A stretch of 46,059 bases of DNA from an uncultured Clostridium sp. (lineage in GTDB: Bacteria; Bacillota; Clostridia; TANB77; CAG-508): the NCBI GenBank assembly GCA_948434985.1, contig CAOJFV010000007.1, positions 1 through 46,059 of the forward strand, given 5' to 3'. The stretch's first letter is position 1, and every line of letters begins with the position of its first letter. Below the pieces are notes generated by a model. The model was not told where the DNA came from and did not search any database. It saw nothing but the letters and a program-made list of their open reading frames with translations. This document shows positions 36,458-45,242 of the stretch, one piece after another. A program made the translations under genes and the position numbers.

Positions 36458-37106
36458 ATGAATAGAATTGAAAAAGTACTTAGATTTTATCTTTTAGCTA
36501 CAAAACTAAAAGATGTTATTAGGCAGCGGTTGGAAAAATTGGAATATATCAAGAGATAGAGTTGAGAGTGTTGCAGAACATATATATGGTACATGTATTT
36601 TAGCTATTGCAATAGATTCAGAATATGAAATAGAAGTTGATTTAGAAAAAGTAGTTTTTATGTTAGTAATACACGAATTGGAAGAAATATATATTGGAGA
36701 TTTAACACCATTTGATAAGATTAGTATAGAAGAAAAAAGAAATATAGGAAAAGAAGCTGTAATAAAAGTATTAGATGGAATGTTAAAACAAGAAGAATAT
36801 GTTAAATTAACTAAAGAATTTAATGATGCGATAACAAATGAAGCGAAATTTGCTAAAATATGTGATAAATTAGAATGTGATATACAATGTAAAATATATT
36901 GTGAAGAAAAGTGTTTAGATATTAATAAAGCTGAAAATCAAGTATACTTAAAAAATGAATTTATAAACAAATTAATCAAACAAGGAGAAAACAGTATATC
37001 AGATTTATTTATAGAAAATGATAGGAATATCTTTAAAGGAGAAGAAGTTGAAGAAATAGCAAACTATGTAAAAGAAAATGATATATTAAAATTGAGAGAT
37101 TATTAA
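36458..37106 (+). CDS. HD-domain hydrolase (YfbR-like), +1 CGG shift
   Basis: Protein of about 215 residues after one shift. Start ATG 36458 has CTAGGGAGGAAC upstream. The first 23 codons (NRIEKVLRFYLLATKLKDVI, then RQ) run into CGG at 36527; the shift gives GWKNWNISRDRVESVAEH, matching the family's opening in which a GW pair precedes the first His. Later IHELEEIYIGDLTPFD carries the His-Glu variant of the HD pair. Family members include dNMP phosphatases. It is followed by trmL after 16 bases. Confidence 0.9.
36527..36529 (+). other. CGG +1 site 13 (HD hydrolase)
   Basis: CAG CGG T at codon 24: shifting gives RQGWKNWN, joining the natural N-terminus and RBS to the HD domain. Confidence 0.9.
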
Positions 37107-37122
37107 AGGAGAGAAAAGAAAA

Positions 37123-37620
37123 ATGAAAATAAATGTAGTGTTAGTAGAACCAGAAATACCACAAAATACAGGAAATATTGCAAGAACTTGTGCTGCGACG
37201 GGTGGGGTTTTGCATCTTGTACATCCACTTGGGTTTAACATAGATGAAAAACATTTAAAAAGGGCAGGACTTGATTATTGGGATAAGTTAGAAATAGAAG
37301 AGCATGATTCATTTAACAAATTTTTAGAAAAATATCCTGTAGAAGAAAATAATATGTTTTTTGTAACTACAAAGGGAAAACAAGTATATTCAGATGATGT
37401 ATTTTCTGGATTAGATGAAGTATTTGTTTTATTTGGAAAAGAAACAAAAGGATTACCAGAAGATATTTTGCAAAAATATTTAGATAAAACAATTAGAATA
37501 CCAATGAAAGAACATTTGCGTTCATTAAATTTATCAAATTCAGTTGCAATTGTAGTATATGAAATATTAAGACAAAAAAACTTCGAAGGCTTAGAAGAAA
37601 TAAGTAGATATTTTGATTAG
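37123..37620 (+). CDS. trmL: tRNA (cytidine/uridine-34 2'-O)-methyltransferase TrmL
   Basis: SPOUT-class methyltransferase of 165 residues with all three knot motifs: LVEPEIPQNTGNIART at the N-terminus, VLFGKETKGLPEDIL, and RIPMKEHLRSLNLSNSVAIV near the end. TrmL methylates the wobble nucleotide of certain leucine tRNAs, which helps decoding. No frame interruption. RBS AAAGGAG; 16 bases after the HD hydrolase, so probably one operon. Its relation to the altered decoding in this genome, if any, is unknown. Confidence 0.93.
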   Translation: MKINVVLVEPEIPQNTGNIARTCAATGGVLHLVHPLGFNIDEKHLKRAGLDYWDKLEIEEHDSFNKFLEKYPVEENNMFFVTTKGKQVYSDDVFSGLDEVFVLFGKETKGLPEDILQKYLDKTIRIPMKEHLRSLNLSNSVAIVVYEILRQKNFEGLEEISRYFD

Positions 37621-37628
37621 GATTCTTG

Positions 37629-37733
37629 TTGTCAATTATGTAAAACGTGGTATGATTTCTTTATGATATGAAAATGATGAATAATAAGCATTCTTAATAA
37701 CAGTAAACTCCGCTAAAGTTTAGGGGGGTTTTT
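37629..37733 (+). ncRNA. candidate small RNA with own promoter and terminator
   Basis: TTGTCA at 37629, 16-base spacer, TATGAT at 37651, then about 70 bases without a convincing open frame, ending in AAACTCC...GGGGGGTTTTT (37705-37733). It is isolated in the 390-base gap between trmL and the M23 peptidase gene. The rest of the gap (37734-37930) shows nothing I can name. Confidence 0.4.
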
Positions 37734-37935
37734 ATATAATAGAAAGATAGGAATGTAGAGGTGAGTATTTCTCGTCTGTAAATCATACTTTATACAATAA
37801 AATAAACTAATGACTTAGAAAACAAAAAGCAAAGAAAACAAGAGAAAAATAAAGCAAATAATACCAAAAAATCAAATAATTACCAATTTTAAAAGGTAAA
37901 ATTTAAAAAAATAGGACAAACCAGGTATACATAAT

Positions 37936-37964
37936 TTGAAAAAGTGCAAAATATAGTGTATAAT
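37936..37964 (+). promoter_or_regulatory. promoter of the M23 peptidase gene
   Basis: TTGAAA, 17-base spacer, TATAAT, about 27 bases before the RBS. Confidence 0.7.
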
Positions 37965-38007
37965 AAAAGAATAGTGATGTAAATTATAAAAAGGAGTGTG
38001 AAGTTAT

Positions 38008-38965
38008 ATTTTAAGCAAAAAAATAAGATACTATACAAAAGAAATAATAAAGCTTACAAATATAATAGCCATTGGAATATTTATAATAACAGCAGTAATG
38101 CTAGTAAAATTTAAACCAGCATATTCAGTATATATAGATGAACAAGAAATAGGATGTGTTCAAAATAAAAAAGAATTTGAACAATTTATGAAAGAAAATC
38201 TTTATAATAATAAAGAAGAAAATATAGCTTTTTCAGATATAGAATTTGATATAAAATATACGTATAAATTAATAGAAAAAAATGAAGAAACAACAGAGAG
38301 TGATGTTTTTCTTGCAATAAAAGAAAGAGCCGATATAACATATATACAATATGCAGTAGATGTCAATGGAGTACAAAGAAAATATTTAAAAACAGAAGAA
38401 CAAGCACAAGAAGTTATAGAAGAACTAAAAAAAGAACTTGGAGAAGATATAAATATTAGTATAAGTACAGAATATACTAAAAATTTACAAGTAGAAAATG
38501 AAGTAGAGATAGCTTCTATATCAAATCAAATATGTAATGAACTAAAAGAAGAAAAAAAGAAAGAAGATGCAACAATTAATGGTGTATACCTAGCAACAAT
38601 CCCTGTTTCAGGTACTATAACATCAAGATATGGTGCAAGGGAAGCTATAAGAGACCATACGCACCAAGGTTTAGATATTGCTACTAAAACAGGCACACCT
38701 ATTAAGGCGGTAGCAGATGGAAAAGTTATATATTCAGGAGAAAAAGGCGGATATGGAAATTTAATAATAATAGACCATGGGAATGGAATAACAACATATT
38801 ATGGACACTGCAGTAAACTTATCGCAAAAAATGGCCAAAATGTCACAGCAGGAGATGTAATTGCAGAAGTTCGGAAGTACTGGTAATTCAACAGGACCAC
38901 ATTTACATTTTGAAATAAGAAAAAATGGTCAATATATTAATCCAACAAATTATTTATACAAATAA
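38008..38965 (+). CDS. M23 (LytM-type) peptidase, +1 CGG shift and unusual start
   Basis: Wall-acting peptidase of about 318 residues. An N-terminal helix ([15 protein letters not shown]), a mixed domain, then the LytM domain: [18 protein letters not shown] (zinc His and Asp), YYGHCSKL. At 38872 the zero frame reads GTT CGG AAG and stops; the shift gives [18 protein letters not shown], which supplies the catalytic HxH. The RBS AAGGAG at 37991 points to a start near 38008, where only ATT (or TTA at 38011) is available; the first ATG, 38098, lies behind the membrane helix. A non-standard ATT start is the best reading. A terminator follows. Confidence 0.88.
38872..38874 (+). other. CGG +1 site 14 (M23 peptidase, before HLHFE)
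   Basis: GTT CGG A: shifting restores [15 protein letters not shown], including the catalytic His pair; the unshifted frame stops four codons on. Confidence 0.94.
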
Positions 38966-38970
38966 AAACA

Positions 38971-39006
38971 AAAAGAAACTATTAAGATATTAATAGTTTC
39001 TTTTTA
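38971..39006 (+). terminator. terminator of the M23 peptidase gene
   Basis: AAAGAAACTATTA pairs with TAATAGTTTCTTT, followed by T run; it lies just after the shift-corrected stop codon. Confidence 0.85.
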
Positions 39007-39223
39007 TATAGTGGAAAAATACACTATAGATAAATCCAATATAAATGATGTAGTGGTCGATGTTTACATCGACCATAACCATAATTGAATATGAAAACAA
39101 AGTAAGGCAACTTTTATAGCCTACTTAATAAATCTAGAGTTATTATTTTTACAAGAATAAGAATCCATAAATTGGCAATAATATAAATATATAGAATTAT
39201 TAAAGAAAGAAAGTGCTTAAATT

Positions 39224-39511
39224 ATGGAGAAATATAAACTAATAGATACTTTATTTAAATTTAGAGAAGAAGATAATATTACAGATTTACAGAATGATAT
39301 GTCTTATCTAAAAAATAGAGTAAAAGGAATAAAGAAAGAAGAAATAGAAACTTTAATTTCTAATATACCAGAAGAAAATAAGATAATAAAAGAAAAATTA
39401 CTTGATAGTATAGATAATCTAATAGCAGACTATAATATAATGCTTGCATACTATAATAAAAAATACTATAAACAAGGATTTGAGGATGCATTTAAAATAG
39501 AAAAAATGTAA
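39224..39511 (+). CDS. small hypothetical protein with KYYxxGFxD end
   Basis: Protein of 95 residues, helical, ending YYNKKYYKQGFEDAFKI, similar in layout and end to the protein at 9077-9382. Both belong to a family of small Bacillota proteins without known function. The ribosome binding site (GAAAGAAAG) is weak. A bidirectional terminator follows immediately. Confidence 0.7.
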   Translation: MEKYKLIDTLFKFREEDNITDLQNDMSYLKNRVKGIKKEEIETLISNIPEENKIIKEKLLDSIDNLIADYNIMLAYYNKKYYKQGFEDAFKIEKM

Positions 39512-39541
39512 CTCCTTTAGACATACTAAAGGAGTTTATAA
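39509..39541. terminator. bidirectional terminator
   Basis: ACTCCTTTAG pairs with CTAAAGGAGT. It separates the small gene from the converging coiled-coil gene. Confidence 0.8.
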
Positions 39542-39545
39542 AGCA

Positions 39546-39959
39546 CTATGATAATCTTAAATGTTTTCTAGAATCTTTTTCTAAACTATAAACAGTTTCA
39601 ATATCATCACGTAAATAAAAAATATCTTTTTGCATTTGAGAAGTAGTATTTAGAATTTTAAGAATATTAGAAGAATTGTTATCAACTTTTTTCTCAAGAG
39701 TATCAAACTTATTGTTGAACTTTTCTTCAAGAGTATCAAACTTACTGTTGAACTTTTCTTCAAGAGTATCAAACTTATTGTTGAACTTTTCTTCAAGAGT
39801 ATCAAACTTATTGTTGAACTTTTCTTCAAGAGAATCAACACGTTGATTAGTTTCTTTGATGTCGTGTTTCATTTCACTAATGTTGTATTTCATCTCACTA
39901 ATATCTTGCTTCATTTCCTGAAGTATATTAATTATTTTAGAATTTTCTTGATTTTCCAT
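39546..39959 (-). CDS. coiled-coil protein with 11-residue repeats
   Basis: Protein of 137 residues built almost entirely of coiled coil. The centre repeats LEEKFNNKFDT four times (about residues 45-90), an 11-residue period typical of right-handed or straight coiled coils. The start at 39959 has AAAGGAGGTGG upstream; an open frame to 40049 has none. Such proteins resemble DUF1640/hemolysin-XhlA-like coils but no family is certain. The repeats are near-identical at DNA level, so the copy number may vary. Confidence 0.7.
   Translation of the reverse strand: MENQENSKIINILQEMKQDISEMKYNISEMKHDIKETNQRVDSLEEKFNNKFDTLEEKFNNKFDTLEEKFNSKFDTLEEKFNNKFDTLEKKVDNNSSNILKILNTTSQMQKDIFYLRDDIETVYSLEKDSRKHLRLS
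39705..39836 (-). repeat. 33-base tandem repeat inside the coiled-coil gene
   Basis: About four near-identical 33-base units (each contains TTGTTGAACTTTTCTTCAAG on the plus strand, with G/A differences in one unit). Being a multiple of three, unit gain or loss keeps the frame. Confidence 0.85.
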
Positions 39960-40160
39960 TGGGTTCCACCTCCTTTTGACAAGACATAAGTCCCAATGTT
40001 CTCTTCCCTTAAACAGGATAATATCATAATAAAATATAAAAGTCAACAAAAACCTTCTAAAAAGACAAAAAATATTTTTAATATTTTTCGATAAAATATT
40101 TGCTTTTTTTCTTATATATGGTAAGATAGAATTTAGGAAAAAATAAAATAGGAGGTTATC

Positions 40161-41225
40161 ATGAAAGGCTATTTAGTTTTAGAAAATGGTAGCGTTTTTA
40201 GTGGAGAAAGAATAGGGGCAAATGTTGATACTATTTGTGAAGTAGTATTTAATACTTCAATGACAGGATATTTAGAAATATTCACAGACCCATCATATGC
40301 AGGACAAGGTGTTGTAATGACATATCCACTAATAGGGAATTACGGATTAACAAAAGAAGATCAAGAATCAAGAAAACCTTGGGTAGAGGCAGTATTTGTT
40401 CATGAAATTGCAGAAATGGAAAGTAATTTTAGAAGCAAAATGCACATTTTGAAATTTTTAGAAGAAAATGGTATTCCAGGTTTACAAGGAGTTAATACAA
40501 GAAGTCTTACAAAAATGTTAAGACAAGCAGGAACAATGAAAGGTAAAATTACAAATGACATATCTAATATAGGTGCTATAGTAGAAGAAATAAAAAATTA
40601 CGAGATATCTAATTTAGTAGAAAAAGTTACTTCAAATGAGTTTTATACAACAGGTAATGGAAAAACCAAAATTGCATTACTTGATTTTGGCGCAAAACAA
40701 AATATTATAAATTCTTTATTACGAAAGAGTTGCGAAGTTACTGTATTTCCACAGGATACGCATTACTCTAAAATCTTAAATGGAGATTTTCAAGGAATAG
40801 TTCTTTCAAATGGACCAGGAAACCCAGAAGATTGCACAGTTGCAATAGAAAATATTAAAAAGTTATATGAAGCAGATTTACCAATACTAGGAATTTGTTT
40901 AGGACATCAATTAATGGGTCTTGCAACAGGAGCAAAAACATATAAACTAAAATATGGACATCGTGGACCAAACCACCCAGTAAAAGATTTAAAAACAGGT
41001 AGAGTATGTATTACATCACAAAATCATGGTTATGCAATAAAAGACGATACTGTAAATCCAAATATTGCAGAGATCTCACACATAAATATAAATGATGGAA
41101 CAGTAGAAGGATTAAGATATATTGGAAAAAATATTATGACAGTGCAATACCATCCAGAAGCATGTCCAGGACCAGAAGATTCAAGTTATTTATTTGATGA
41201 ATTTTTAGAGATTGTAAGAAAATAA
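40161..41225 (+). CDS. carA: carbamoyl phosphate synthase small subunit
   Basis: Glutaminase subunit of 354 residues that releases ammonia from glutamine for CarB. N-terminal domain with EVVFNTSMTGYLEIFTDPSY; C-terminal class I amidotransferase with nucleophile Cys in LGICLGHQLMG and the His/Glu in VQYHPEACPGPED. Full length with no shift site. RBS TAGGAGG. Followed by carB after 20 bases. No regulatory leader such as a PyrR site was recognised. Confidence 0.96.
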   Translation: MKGYLVLENGSVFSGERIGANVDTICEVVFNTSMTGYLEIFTDPSYAGQGVVMTYPLIGNYGLTKEDQESRKPWVEAVFVHEIAEMESNFRSKMHILKFLEENGIPGLQGVNTRSLTKMLRQAGTMKGKITNDISNIGAIVEEIKNYEISNLVEKVTSNEFYTTGNGKTKIALLDFGAKQNIINSLLRKSCEVTVFPQDTHYSKILNGDFQGIVLSNGPGNPEDCTVAIENIKKLYEADLPILGICLGHQLMGLATGAKTYKLKYGHRGPNHPVKDLKTGRVCITSQNHGYAIKDDTVNPNIAEISHININDGTVEGLRYIGKNIMTVQYHPEACPGPEDSSYLFDEFLEIVRK

Positions 41226-41245
41226 AAAATAAAGGAGAAATTAAA

Positions 41246-44200
41246 ATGCCAAAAAATAAAGATATAAAAAAGGTATTGGTAATAGGCTCTCGGGCCAATA
41301 ATAATTGGTCAAGCAGCAGAATTTGACTATGCAGGAACTCAATGTTGTCGTGAACTTAAAAAAGAAGGAATTGAAGTAGTACTTGTTAATTCAAACCCTG
41401 CAACAATAATGACAGATAAAGATATGGCAGATAAAATATACATAGAACCATTAACAAAGAAAACAATAGAAAAAATATTAGAAATAGAAAAACCAGATAG
41501 TATACTTCCAAATTTAGGAGGACAAACAGGACTAAACATAGCAATGGAATTATATGAAGATGGATTTCTAGAATCACATAGGATTAGATTACTTGGAACA
41601 AGTCCAGAAGGAATCAAAAAAGCAGAAGATAGACAAGCTTTTAAAGATACAATGGAAGAAATTGGTGAACCATGTATTGCAAGTAAAGTAGTAAATACAT
41701 ATGAAGATGCTGAAGAATTTGCAAAAGAAATAGGACTTCCAGTTATAGTAAGACCAGCTTATACCTTAGGAGGGACAGGTGGTGGAATAGCACATACGAT
41801 GGAAGAACTAGAAGAAATTGCAAAGAGCGGGCTATATCTATCAAGAGTACATCAAGTATTAATTGAAAAATGTATTGCTGGATGGAAAGAAGTAGAATAT
41901 GAAGTAATGAGAGATAAAAATGGAAGTTGTATTACAATATGTAATATGGAAAACATTGATCCAGTTGGTGTTCATACAGGAGACAGTATAGTAGTAGCAC
42001 CATCACAAACTTTAGCTGATAAAGAATACCAAATGCTAAGAACATCTGCAATAAAAATTATTTCTGCACTTAAAATAGAAGGAGGATGTAATGTACAATT
42101 TGCTCTAAATCCAGATAGTTTTGAATATGCAGTTATAGAAGTAAACCCAAGAGTAAGCCGTTCATCAGCGTTAGCATCAAAAGCAACAGGATACCCAATT
42201 GCGAAAGTAACAGCTAAAATTGCAACAGGATACACATTAGATGAAATAAAAAATGCAGTAACAGGTAAAACATATGCTTGCTTTGAACCAGTGCTAGATT
42301 ATTGTGTTGTAAAAATACCAAAATGGCCATTTAATAAATTCCTAACAGCATCACGTGAACTTGGAACACAAATGAAAGCAACAGGAGAAGTAATGGCAAT
42401 AGCCCCATCAATTGAACAAGCATTGATGAAAGCAATTAGATCACTAGAAGAAAATGTAGATAGTTTAATGCTTCCAAAATTACAAAAATTATCAGATGAA
42501 GAGATATTAGAATATTTAAAAAGAGTAGATAATGAAAGAATTTGGGTAATAGCGGAAAGCTTAAGAAGAGGAGTAAGTGTAGATAAAATACACGAAATTA
42601 CAACAATAGATAAATTCTTTATAAATAAAATCCAAAGACTTGTAAGAGTAGAAACAAGCCTAAAAAATGAAGAATTAACTAAAGAGTTATTAGAGACTTC
42701 TAAAAAAATGGGATATACAGATAAGGTGATAGCTAAATTATGTGGAAAACTAGAAGCAGAAATTAAAGAAATGAGACTTAAAAATGGAATAGTTGCAAAC
42801 TTCAAAATGGTAGACACATGTGCTGCTGAATTTGATGCTAGCACTCCATACTATTATTCAAGTTATGATGAAGATAATGAAGCAATAGATAAGAATGATA
42901 AGAAAAAAATAGTAGTTTTAGGTTCAGGACCAATAAGAATTGGACAAGGAATAGAATTTGATTATTGTAGTGTACATTGTGTATGGGCATTAAAGAAAAA
43001 AGGATATGAAACAATAATAGTAAACAATAACCCAGAAACAGTTAGTACAGACTTTGATATAGCAGATAAACTATATTTTGAACCGTTAACACCTGAAGAT
43101 GTAGAAAATATAATAAACGTAGAAAAACCATATGGTGCAATAGTTCAATTTGGAGGACAAACTGCAATAAAATTAACAAAAGCATTAACAGATATGGGAG
43201 TAAAAATTCTAGGAACTGCTGAAACTGATATGGATAGAGCAGAAGATAGAGAACTATTTGATGAAGCATTAGAAAACTGTGGAATACCTCGTCCAAAGGG
43301 AGGAACAGTATTTACTGCTGAAGAAGCCATAAAAGTTGCAAATGAGTTAAAATATCCAGTACTTGTACGTCCTTCATATGTATTAGGTGGACAAGGAATG
43401 GCAATTGCATATGATGACAATGAAGTTAGAGAATTCATCACAGAAATAAACAAAATAGCACAAGAGCATCCAATCTTAGTAGATAAATATATGTTAGGAA
43501 AAGAAGTAGAAGTTGATGCAATATTTGATGGAGAAGACATACTAATTCCAGGAATTATGGAGCACTTAGAAAGAGCAGGAATACACTCAGGAGATAGTAT
43601 ATCAGTATATCCAACACAACATATAAACATAGAAAATCAAAAAACAATTATAGAATACACTAAGAAAATTGCAAAAGAATTAAACGTAATAGGAGTGCTA
43701 AACATACAATTCATCATAAACAGAGGAAATGTATATATAATCGAAGTAAATCCACGTTCTAGTAGAACAGTACCATATATAAGCAAAGTAACAAACTTAC
43801 CAGTAATAGACATAGCAACAAGAGTAATATTAGGAGAAAAGTTAAAAGATATGCCATATGGAACAGGAATATATAAAAGAAGTGATTATATAGCAGTAAA
43901 AATGCCAATATTCTCATTTGAAAAAATAAAAAATGCAGACACAAGCTTAGGTCCAGAAATGAAATCTACTGGAGAAGTATTAGGTGTTGCAAAAGATTTT
44001 TCAGAGGCAATATTAAAAGCTTTCATAGCAAGTGGTGTAAACATTCCATACAAAGGAAATGTACTAATAACAGTAAGAGATAAAGACAAGATAGAAATGC
44101 TTCCAATTGCAAGAAACCTAGATAATTTAGGTTTTAAAATATATGCAACTTCACGGAACAGCAAACTTCCTAAACGAAAATGGAGTAGAAGCCCAAACTG

Positions 44201-44448
44201 TACAAAAAATGTGGGAAGGTGAAAATAGTATTCCAGAATTAATTCAATCTGGAAAATTAAGTTTCATAATAAATACACCAACAAAAGGAAAACATGAATC
44301 AAGAGATGGCTTCAAAATAAGAAGATTAGCAGTAGAAAGTAAAATTCCATGTTTTACAGCGTTAGATACAGTTCAAGCTTTATATGAAGCATTAGAAAAA
44401 GGAACAAAAGAAGAAGATCTAGTACCAATTGATATAGGAATAATTTAA
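41246..44448 (+). CDS. carB: carbamoyl phosphate synthase large subunit, two +1 CGG shifts
   Basis: Makes carbamoyl phosphate for pyrimidine and arginine synthesis. About 1066 residues after two shifts, the expected length. Two homologous ATP-grasp halves: GSGPIIIGQAAEFDYAGTQ at the start and GSGPIRIGQGIEFDYCSVH near residue 555, with VRPAYTLGGTGGG and VRPSYVLGGQGMA, then a C-terminal MGS-like domain. Breaks: 41291 (TCT CGG GCC), only 16 codons in, restoring GSGP; and 44154 (TCA CGG AAC), restoring ATSGTANFLNENG in the allosteric domain. The second half's GSGP is encoded normally, so the two halves form an internal control. RBS AAAGGAG. Confidence 0.95.
41291..41293 (+). other. CGG +1 site 15 (carB, first GSGP)
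   Basis: TCT CGG G: shifting restores VIGSGPIIIGQAAEFDYAG. The only CGGG example, and very early in the gene. Confidence 0.95.
44154..44156 (+). other. CGG +1 site 16 (carB, MGS-like domain)
   Basis: TCA CGG A: shifting restores ATSGTANFLNENGVEAQ and the last 98 residues. Confidence 0.94.
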
Positions 44449-44470
44449 TGTTGGCAATAACAACAATAAC

Positions 44471-44497
44471 AAAGAGCTATGAAACCATAGCTCTTTG
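44471..44497 (+). terminator. hairpin after carB
   Basis: AAAGAGCTATG pairs with CATAGCTCTTT. The T run is short. Confidence 0.65.
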
Positions 44498-44524
44498 AAC
44501 ATAAATAAAAATAGGAATTATAAT

Positions 44525-45040
44525 ATGGAAAAAATACAATATAAAGGTGAAGAAATACAATATAGTATAACAAGAAAAAATATAAAAAATGTTTATATAA
44601 GTATTAAAAATGGTACAGTTATTATAACCGTACCTAAATATATTGCACAAGAAGAAATAGACAAACTTTTAATGAAAAAAGCAAACTGGATATTAAAAAA
44701 ACTAAAAGAACAAAAATTAAAAAATGAAAAACCAGATTTATATACAAAAGAAAAATTTATAGAAATAGTAGAAAAAACAACAAAAGAATTAATATGCGAA
44801 ACAGGAATAAAACCAAATAAAATAAGAATAAGAGAAATAAAACATGCTTGGGGAAGTTGTTCATCAAATAAAAATATCACAATAAATTTAAAATTAATGG
44901 CATATAGTAAAGAGGCAATAAGATATGTAATTTTGCATGAACTTTGCCACATAAAATATATGAATCATTCTAAAAGTTTTTGGAAATTAGTTGAAAACTA
45001 TATGCCTAGTTATAAAGAAGTAAAAAAGGAGTTAAAGTAA
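44525..45040 (+). CDS. YgjP/DUF45-type metallopeptidase
   Basis: Protein of 171 residues with a zinc peptidase core: HAWGSCSSNKNITINLKL and the HExxH site VILHELCHIKYMNHSKSFW. It belongs to the SprT/YgjP-like M48-related group whose substrates are unknown. RBS TAGGAATT precedes the ATG at 44525; the frame is open to 44495. Native-looking, no CGG. Confidence 0.88.
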   Translation: MEKIQYKGEEIQYSITRKNIKNVYISIKNGTVIITVPKYIAQEEIDKLLMKKANWILKKLKEQKLKNEKPDLYTKEKFIEIVEKTTKELICETGIKPNKIRIREIKHAWGSCSSNKNITINLKLMAYSKEAIRYVILHELCHIKYMNHSKSFWKLVENYMPSYKEVKKELK

Positions 45041-45156
45041 ATTATATGAAAACAAGTTAAAATTGCAGATGTAATAAAATTTTTATTCTAATGTAAATTA
45101 TAATATATTTATTTACCTTTTTTGTAAATATTTGTATAGACAATTCTAATACAAAT

Positions 45157-45185
45157 TTGCAAATTATGTAAAATCATGGTAAAAT
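45157..45185 (+). promoter_or_regulatory. promoter of the 45243 gene
   Basis: TTGCAA, 17-base spacer, TAAAAT. The same TTGCAA-17 layout as the promoter at 27486. Confidence 0.65.
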
Positions 45186-45242
45186 ACACTACGTGATGCA
45201 AGCAATATGCTGCAAATTTGGAAAAAACAGGAGGAAATGGAC

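Noticed and set aside
39052-39078. Palindrome GGTCGATG/CATCGACC in the gap after the M23 peptidase gene
   Set aside because: A clean small hairpin, but it has no T run, no nearby start and no partner site, so no function can be assigned.
20683-44156. CGG reassigned to another single amino acid as a triplet
   Set aside because: A triplet reassignment would not change the frame. Here the downstream sequence is in frame only after removing one base, so the event is a +1 move.
20578-44448. Ten broken genes interpreted as pseudogenes or assembly errors
   Set aside because: All breaks share the same extra C before a Gly codon in the same phase, occur on both strands and restore conserved motifs; other GGN glycines in the same genes are normal. 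Random decay or platform error would not respect the reading frame.
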